Assembly (NCBI GenBank): GCA_949288455.1
Contig: CASEKF010000056.1
Span: 1-10,788, forward strand
Length of the DNA: 10,788 nt
Reading direction: 5' to 3'
Origin: an uncultured bacterium
GTDB lineage: Bacteria > Vulcanimicrobiota > CADAWZ01
Part shown: positions 6,882 through 10,788 of the stretch, piece after piece
Layout: every line of letters starts with the position of its first letter
How positions within the stretch are numbered: the stretch's first letter is position 1
Translations under genes and position numbers: made by a program
The notes under the pieces: generated by a model
The model's database searches: none
The model's input: the letters and a program-made list of their open reading frames with translations, nothing else
What the model was told of the DNA's origin: nothing

Positions 6882-8072
6882 ATGTCGATAAAAGTGACTG
6901 CAGAGAAGTGCGTGGGTTGCGGAATGTGCGCTAAAGCCTGCGGATACGGAGCCGTTTCCATATTAAATAAAAAAGCCGTTATAGATTTAGATAAATGCGT
7001 TTATTGCAGTTCGTGCGTTTCAGCTTGTAAATTTGGCGCGATAGAAATAAACTCCGAGCGCAGGACTTTTGATAAGGACTCGGCGGATTATAAAGGCATT
7101 TGGGTATATGCCGAATTGAGAAATGGCAAAATTCCAGGCTTCGTATTTGAGTTATTAAGCAAAGCTAGAGAGCTTGCCTCTATCGTAAACGAAGAAGTTT
7201 GTTGTTTCGTTATGGGATATAATCTTTCTTCAATATCCGAAGAACTTGCAACTAAAGGAGCCGATATAGTTTATGCCGTCGATTACCCTGAATTAAAGGA
7301 TTATAAAGACGACGCGTATTCAGCCGTTATGGCTTATGCCATAGAAAAATATAAGCCTTCAGTCGTTCTTGCCGGTTCAACCGTTATCGGACGGGCGTTT
7401 ATTCCTAGAGTAGCCGTTAAACTCGAGACGGGTTTGACAGCAGATTGCGTTACTTTAGAAATGGATACAGAAACTAAGCTGCTTCTCCAAACAAGGCCGG
7501 CTTTTAGCGGAAATCTTATGGCCACTATAGTGTGTGAGAATATGAAGCCTCAGATGGCAACCGTTCGTCCCGGGGTTTTTGCTTACCGCGAAGACGAGAG
7601 TTTCAAGACGGGCGAAATTATAAACTTAGACGTTCCTTCAGAACTTTTGCTTTCTAATATGGAAGTTTTGAGTTTTGTTAAAGACGAAGAGGATAAGATA
7701 AATTTGAAGGATTACGATATAGTCGTAGCCGGCGGAAGAGGAATGAAAAATAAAAAAGGTTTTGAGCTTATAGAACGTCTAGCCGAGGCTTTGGGGGGCG
7801 TTACGGCGGCTTCAAGGGCAGCTTCGGATTCCGGTTGGATAGCTCACAACCATCTTGTAGGGCAAACCGGGACGACGGTTAAGCCAAAATTATATTTTGC
7901 GATAGGAATATCAGGAGCGGTGCAGCATTTATCGGGTATGGAAGAATCTGAAATTATCATTGCCGTAAATACCGATCCTTCGGCTCCTATTTTTGAAATA
8001 GCGAATTATAAAATCGTTGCGGACGCTTTTGAATTTATCCCTCAATTAATTGAAAAGTTAAAAGTAAAATAA
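6882..8072 (+). CDS. etfA: Electron-transferring flavoprotein alpha subunit with N-terminal 2x[4Fe-4S] ferredoxin domain
   Basis: This 396-residue EtfA is longer than plain EtfA proteins (about 320-340) because of an N-terminal ferredoxin domain. It has two complete cluster motifs: C10, C13, C16, C20 and C39, C42, C45, C49. The EtfA core follows from about residue 72. It includes TRPAFSGN (204-211), the C-terminal FAD domain with GGRGM (284-288), SRAASDSGW (311-319), GQTGTTVKPKLY (327-338), GISGAVQHLSGM (342-353) and the NTD segment (363-365). Ferredoxin-fused EtfA is known from CarE of the bifurcating caffeyl-CoA reductase and from several anaerobes. The clusters offer a route for low-potential electrons to or from ferredoxin. 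The ATG at 6882 has AGGAGG (6871-6876) five bases upstream, overlapping the etfB stop. The protein should form a complex with EtfB and the dehydrogenase in the cytoplasm. Confidence 0.94.
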   Translation: MSIKVTAEKCVGCGMCAKACGYGAVSILNKKAVIDLDKCVYCSSCVSACKFGAIEINSERRTFDKDSADYKGIWVYAELRNGKIPGFVFELLSKARELASIVNEEVCCFVMGYNLSSISEELATKGADIVYAVDYPELKDYKDDAYSAVMAYAIEKYKPSVVLAGSTVIGRAFIPRVAVKLETGLTADCVTLEMDTETKLLLQTRPAFSGNLMATIVCENMKPQMATVRPGVFAYREDESFKTGEIINLDVPSELLLSNMEVLSFVKDEEDKINLKDYDIVVAGGRGMKNKKGFELIERLAEALGGVTAASRAASDSGWIAHNHLVGQTGTTVKPKLYFAIGISGAVQHLSGMEESEIIIAVNTDPSAPIFEIANYKIVADAFEFIPQLIEKLKVK

Positions 8073-8097
8073 GAATAGGGAATAAGAGTTTGTTTTT

Positions 8098-8607
8098 ATG
8101 AGACTTTTTACTGCGGTTTGTTTTGACGAAAAAACTAAGGATTTTTTGGAACAGTGTCAAATTAAAATCCGAGAATGTATATGCGGCGGTAATTTTACGT
8201 CGCGCGATAATTTACATTTGACGCTAATTTTTCTCGGCGAAGTTTCGCCAAATAAAATTTTAGATCTAAAACAAAGCGTCGATAAAGTTAAATTCGATAA
8301 ATTTGAATTAACATTTAACGTTATCGGTAGTTTTAGACGTAGAGAAAGCTCTATTGTATGGGTTGGTTTTAAACCTAATAGAATGTTGTCGGCAGTTTAT
8401 GAAAATCTCGCGGCAGAACTGAAATATTCTGGTTTTCTTTTTGAAGAAAGAAAATATACTCCGCATGCGACGCTCGTAAGACAAGCTTTGCATTTCGATC
8501 CTCAACGAACTGCAGATCTCTCTTGCAAGTTTTCTTTTGAAGTATCTGAAATAGCTATTATGAAATCGGAATATATTAAAGGTAAACTGATATATTCTAA
8601 AATATAA
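8098..8607 (+). CDS. thpR: RNA 2',3'-cyclic phosphodiesterase (LigT/ThpR family)
   Basis: This 169-residue protein belongs to the 2H phosphoesterase superfamily. Both signature motifs are present at family spacing: H40-L-T42-L in NLHLTLIFLGE and H123-A-T125-L in KYTPHATLVR. The N-terminal RLFTAVCFD strand matches the usual ThpR start (RxFxAI). Family members open 2',3'-cyclic phosphates on RNA and can ligate tRNA halves in vitro; the true substrate is uncertain. Length is slightly below the common 175-190 residues. The start is 25 bases after the etfA stop with only a weak Shine-Dalgarno (AAGAG near 8084-8088), so expression is probably by read-through of the etf operon and weaker than its neighbours. 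No functional link with fatty acyl-CoA metabolism is evident. Confidence 0.88.
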   Translation: MRLFTAVCFDEKTKDFLEQCQIKIRECICGGNFTSRDNLHLTLIFLGEVSPNKILDLKQSVDKVKFDKFELTFNVIGSFRRRESSIVWVGFKPNRMLSAVYENLAAELKYSGFLFEERKYTPHATLVRQALHFDPQRTADLSCKFSFEVSEIAIMKSEYIKGKLIYSKI

Positions 8608-8720
8608 ATTTTATATTTTGATTTTCTCCAGGTAAAAGCTAATTAGCGTCGTTTTTAATTTCTATAAGCAGAACGGCTTGATAGGCGGATTTGTTACAAT
8701 TTGTCGTTTAGTTTGTTATG

Positions 8721-8755
8721 AAGGCGTCAGCCTTAATTTGTTTTAGATTTTTTAC
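8721..8755 (+). terminator. Weak candidate terminator after thpR
   Basis: AAGGC (8721-8725) and GCCTT (8730-8734) form a 5-bp hairpin with a GTCA loop, followed by a T-rich stretch with a run of six T. The stem is short and the T-tract is interrupted, so termination would be partial at best. It overlaps the proposed -35 box of the next gene. Confidence 0.3.
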
Positions 8756-8770
8756 AAAAGACGATATAAT
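8742..8770 (+). promoter_or_regulatory. Candidate sigma-70 type promoter for acetoacetyl-CoA synthetase
   Basis: A perfect -10 box TATAAT (8765-8770) lies 17 bases after TTTAGA (8742-8747), which matches four of six -35 bases. Transcription would start near 8777 and give a leader of about 20 bases, just enough for the AAGGAG ribosome binding site at 8785-8790. This supports separate expression of the gene from the etf operon, after a 189-base gap. Confidence 0.6.
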
Positions 8771-8796
8771 AATATTACTATTTTAAGGAGTTGGAT

Positions 8797-10746
8797 ATGA
8801 GAAAACTTTTATGGCAGCCTTCAGACGAATTCATAAAGAATACTAATATGTTTAAGTTTATGACTTTTGTAAACGATAGGTTTGCTTTGAATTTGTCAAA
8901 TTATACGGAGCTTTACGATTGGTCAATTAATTGTCCGGCTGATTTTTGGGACTCTTTGTGGCATTTTTTAGAAATTAAAGAATATAGCCATTATGCTTCC
9001 GTAGTTAAGGATTGGTCAGTTTTTCCCGGAGCCGAATGGTTTCCCGGAGCAGAAATTAATTACGCCGAAAATATTCTTAGATATCGCGATTCAGATAGAA
9101 CGGCCATAATTTTTAGAGGAGAGTCTCATTGCAGGCGCGAGCTTTCTTTTAATGATCTTTATATTTTGGTAGCTAAATTTGCTCAAGCTTTGAAACGCTA
9201 TGGAATTAAATCAGGAGACGCCGTTTGCGCGTATATGCCTAATCTTCCGGAAACTGTAGTCGCAATGCTTGCGGCGAGCAGCATGGGAGCGTTATGGTGT
9301 TCCTGCGCTACGGATATAGGACCTTCCGCCGCTATAGATAGATTGGGACAGGTACACCCTAAGATTTTAATTACCGTAGACGGTTATTTTTATAAAGGGA
9401 AAGCTTTCAATGTCCTTGAAAATGCGGAAAAAATCACGGAAGGAATTCCGTCTTTGGAAAAAGCCATAGTTGTCCATTATGCCGGAGATTTAGATAAAAC
9501 GTTTGATAAATCGATTAGTTGGGATACGTTTATTAAAGACGTTTCTATCGATGAATTTAAATTCGAGAGATTAAAGGCAGATCATCCTCTTGTCGTAATG
9601 TTTTCTTCCGGAACTACCGGGAAGCCTAAATGTATGGTTCAGTCTGCCGCGGGCTTGTTGTTAAATCAATTGAAAGAACTTGTGTTGCATAACGATTTAA
9701 AATCTTCGGATCGCCTCCTTTATATTTCGACTTGCAGTTGGATGATGTGGAATTGGTCTCTTGCCGCTTTGGGAACGGGAGCTTCTTTAGTTCTGTTCGA
9801 TGGAAATCCGGCTTGGCCCGACGCTTCTGCTATTTGGAAAATTCTGGAGGAAGAAAAGGTTACGGTATTTGGCCTGAGCGCTAGTTATATACATAGCCTG
9901 ATAGCGCAGGGATTTAAGCCTGAAGTCGATTTGAGCTGTCTTAGGGAAATTTCCCAGACAGGTTCGGCTTTATCTTTAGACGGTTTCGATTATATTTATA
10001 ATTCTATAAAAAAGGACGTTCATTTCAATTCTATATCGGGAGGCACAGATATTAACGGTTGTTTCGCTTCAGGTAATCCTATAAGTCCGGTATATTCGGG
10101 AGAACTTCAAGGAGCCGGCCTTGGAATGAAGATCAAAGCTTATGACGAATCCGGAAACTCCGTGCGAGACATTCAAGGAGAACTTGTGTGCGAAGCTCCT
10201 GTTCCTTCTATGCCGATATATTTCTGGAATGATCCGGATGGAGCTAAGTATAAAAACGCTTATTTCTCAGTTTATCCAGGAGTATGGCGTCATGGCGACT
10301 ACGTAATGTTCCATTCTGACACCGGAGGCATAAGCTTTTACGGAAGATCCGATTCTGTTTTAAAGCCTTCCGGAGTTAGAATTGGAACTTCTGAAATTTA
10401 TAATCAAGTTGAAAAATTAGAAGAAATAGAGGATAGTTTAGCCGTTGGGCAAAATTTTAAAGGAGATCAAAGAATAATTCTTTTTGTAAAGCTTAAATCA
10501 GGCTATTCGCTTACGGAAAATCTTAAAAAGGAAATAAAATCAGTTCTTCGAACAAACGCGTCTCCTCGCCATGTTCCGGATATTATTTTAGAAACTCCCG
10601 ATATTCCGATGACTTTCAATATGAAGAAAGTGGAAAGCGCGGTAACTAATATTATAAACGGAAGGGAAGTTTCTAATAGAGACGCTTTATTGAATCCTGA
10701 GTCGCTTGATTATTTTATTAAGATTTTGCCTCTGCTGAACGACTAG
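8797..10746 (+). CDS. aacS: Acetoacetyl-CoA synthetase (acetoacetate--CoA ligase)
   Basis: This 649-residue member of the ANL adenylating superfamily converts acetoacetate, ATP and CoA to acetoacetyl-CoA, AMP and PPi. It has the ACS-type N-terminal motif WFPGAEINYAENIL (about 80-93), the phosphate loop SSGTTGKPK (270-278), SGGTDINGCF (about 414-423), RSDSVLKPSGVRIGTSEIY near 530, and the C-terminal catalytic lysine region NMKKVESAV (608-616; K610 likely). The GVRIGTSEIY form and the NRDALLNPESLDYF tail are characteristic of acetoacetyl-CoA synthetases rather than acetyl-CoA synthetases. A TTG six bases earlier (8791) is in frame but directly abuts AAGGAG (8785-8790), leaving no spacing; the ATG at 8797 has ideal 6-base spacing and is preferred. 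It likely recycles acetoacetate from lysine cleavage, or allows growth on external acetoacetate. It has its own candidate promoter. Confidence 0.93.
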   Translation: MRKLLWQPSDEFIKNTNMFKFMTFVNDRFALNLSNYTELYDWSINCPADFWDSLWHFLEIKEYSHYASVVKDWSVFPGAEWFPGAEINYAENILRYRDSDRTAIIFRGESHCRRELSFNDLYILVAKFAQALKRYGIKSGDAVCAYMPNLPETVVAMLAASSMGALWCSCATDIGPSAAIDRLGQVHPKILITVDGYFYKGKAFNVLENAEKITEGIPSLEKAIVVHYAGDLDKTFDKSISWDTFIKDVSIDEFKFERLKADHPLVVMFSSGTTGKPKCMVQSAAGLLLNQLKELVLHNDLKSSDRLLYISTCSWMMWNWSLAALGTGASLVLFDGNPAWPDASAIWKILEEEKVTVFGLSASYIHSLIAQGFKPEVDLSCLREISQTGSALSLDGFDYIYNSIKKDVHFNSISGGTDINGCFASGNPISPVYSGELQGAGLGMKIKAYDESGNSVRDIQGELVCEAPVPSMPIYFWNDPDGAKYKNAYFSVYPGVWRHGDYVMFHSDTGGISFYGRSDSVLKPSGVRIGTSEIYNQVEKLEEIEDSLAVGQNFKGDQRIILFVKLKSGYSLTENLKKEIKSVLRTNASPRHVPDIILETPDIPMTFNMKKVESAVTNIINGREVSNRDALLNPESLDYFIKILPLLND

Positions 10747-10761
10747 AAACTTATAAATAAC

Positions 10762-10788
10762 AAGGCGGAGAAAATAACAAGATAAATG
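10762..10788 (+). other. Possible start of a further gene at the window edge
   Basis: After the aacS stop there is a purine-rich AAGGCGGAG (10762-10770), and the window ends in ATG (10786-10788) on the same strand. The 15-base gap from GGAG to ATG is longer than ideal, and no coding sequence is visible, so this is only a hint of a co-transcribed downstream gene. Confidence 0.25.

Noticed and set aside
8599-8619. AT-only inverted repeat across the thpR stop codon.
   Set aside because: It has no GC pairs and almost no loop, so it is unlikely to form a stable hairpin; AT-rich composition explains it.

Overview
The window reads as a chromosomal stretch of an AT-rich anaerobic bacterium that ferments amino acids. 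It carries the end of a lysine 5,6-aminomutase operon, an acyl-CoA dehydrogenase with its electron-transferring flavoprotein (EtfA has an N-terminal ferredoxin domain), and an acetoacetyl-CoA synthetase. Strong Shine-Dalgarno sequences (AGGAGG type) precede most genes. The phylum cannot be fixed from this sequence alone. The gene content fits anaerobes with the Kam lysine pathway (Fusobacteria, Clostridia and several uncultured phyla); this is inference, not a match.

Layout. (1) 1-959, plus strand: the last 60 codons of kamD and complete kamE, the two subunits of B12/PLP-dependent lysine 5,6-aminomutase. (2) 1101-1150: a perfect 21-bp inverted repeat that can terminate transcription from both sides. 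(3) 1236-2966, minus strand: an unrecognised 576-residue, mostly helical acidic protein with a four-cysteine zinc-ribbon-like knuckle. (4) 3232-4740, plus strand, divergent from the previous gene: a 502-residue protein with a Met/Gln tract and 15 RTX-like calcium-binding motifs spaced 19-23 residues apart, followed by a strong terminator. (5) 4904-8607: a compact operon of acyl-CoA dehydrogenase, etfB, etfA and a small 2H phosphoesterase (thpR). (6) 8797-10746: acetoacetyl-CoA synthetase with its own likely promoter. A further gene may begin at the last three bases of the window.

How the genes fit together. Lysine fermentation through 3,5-diaminohexanoate yields acetoacetate plus 3-aminobutyryl-CoA, and the latter is deaminated to crotonyl-CoA. 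The acyl-CoA dehydrogenase/Etf module can reduce crotonyl-CoA to butyryl-CoA, possibly with electron bifurcation to ferredoxin. Acetoacetyl-CoA synthetase can activate acetoacetate. The metabolic genes therefore cover three points of one pathway. The two unusual proteins in the middle (zinc-knuckle protein and RTX-like protein) have no evident metabolic role and interrupt this block.

The least ordinary item is the RTX-like protein: one Gly/Asp calcium motif per full coil instead of two, behind a slippage-prone Met/Gln repeat, with no secretion genes in view. No CRISPR array, transposase, tRNA or rRNA gene was seen.
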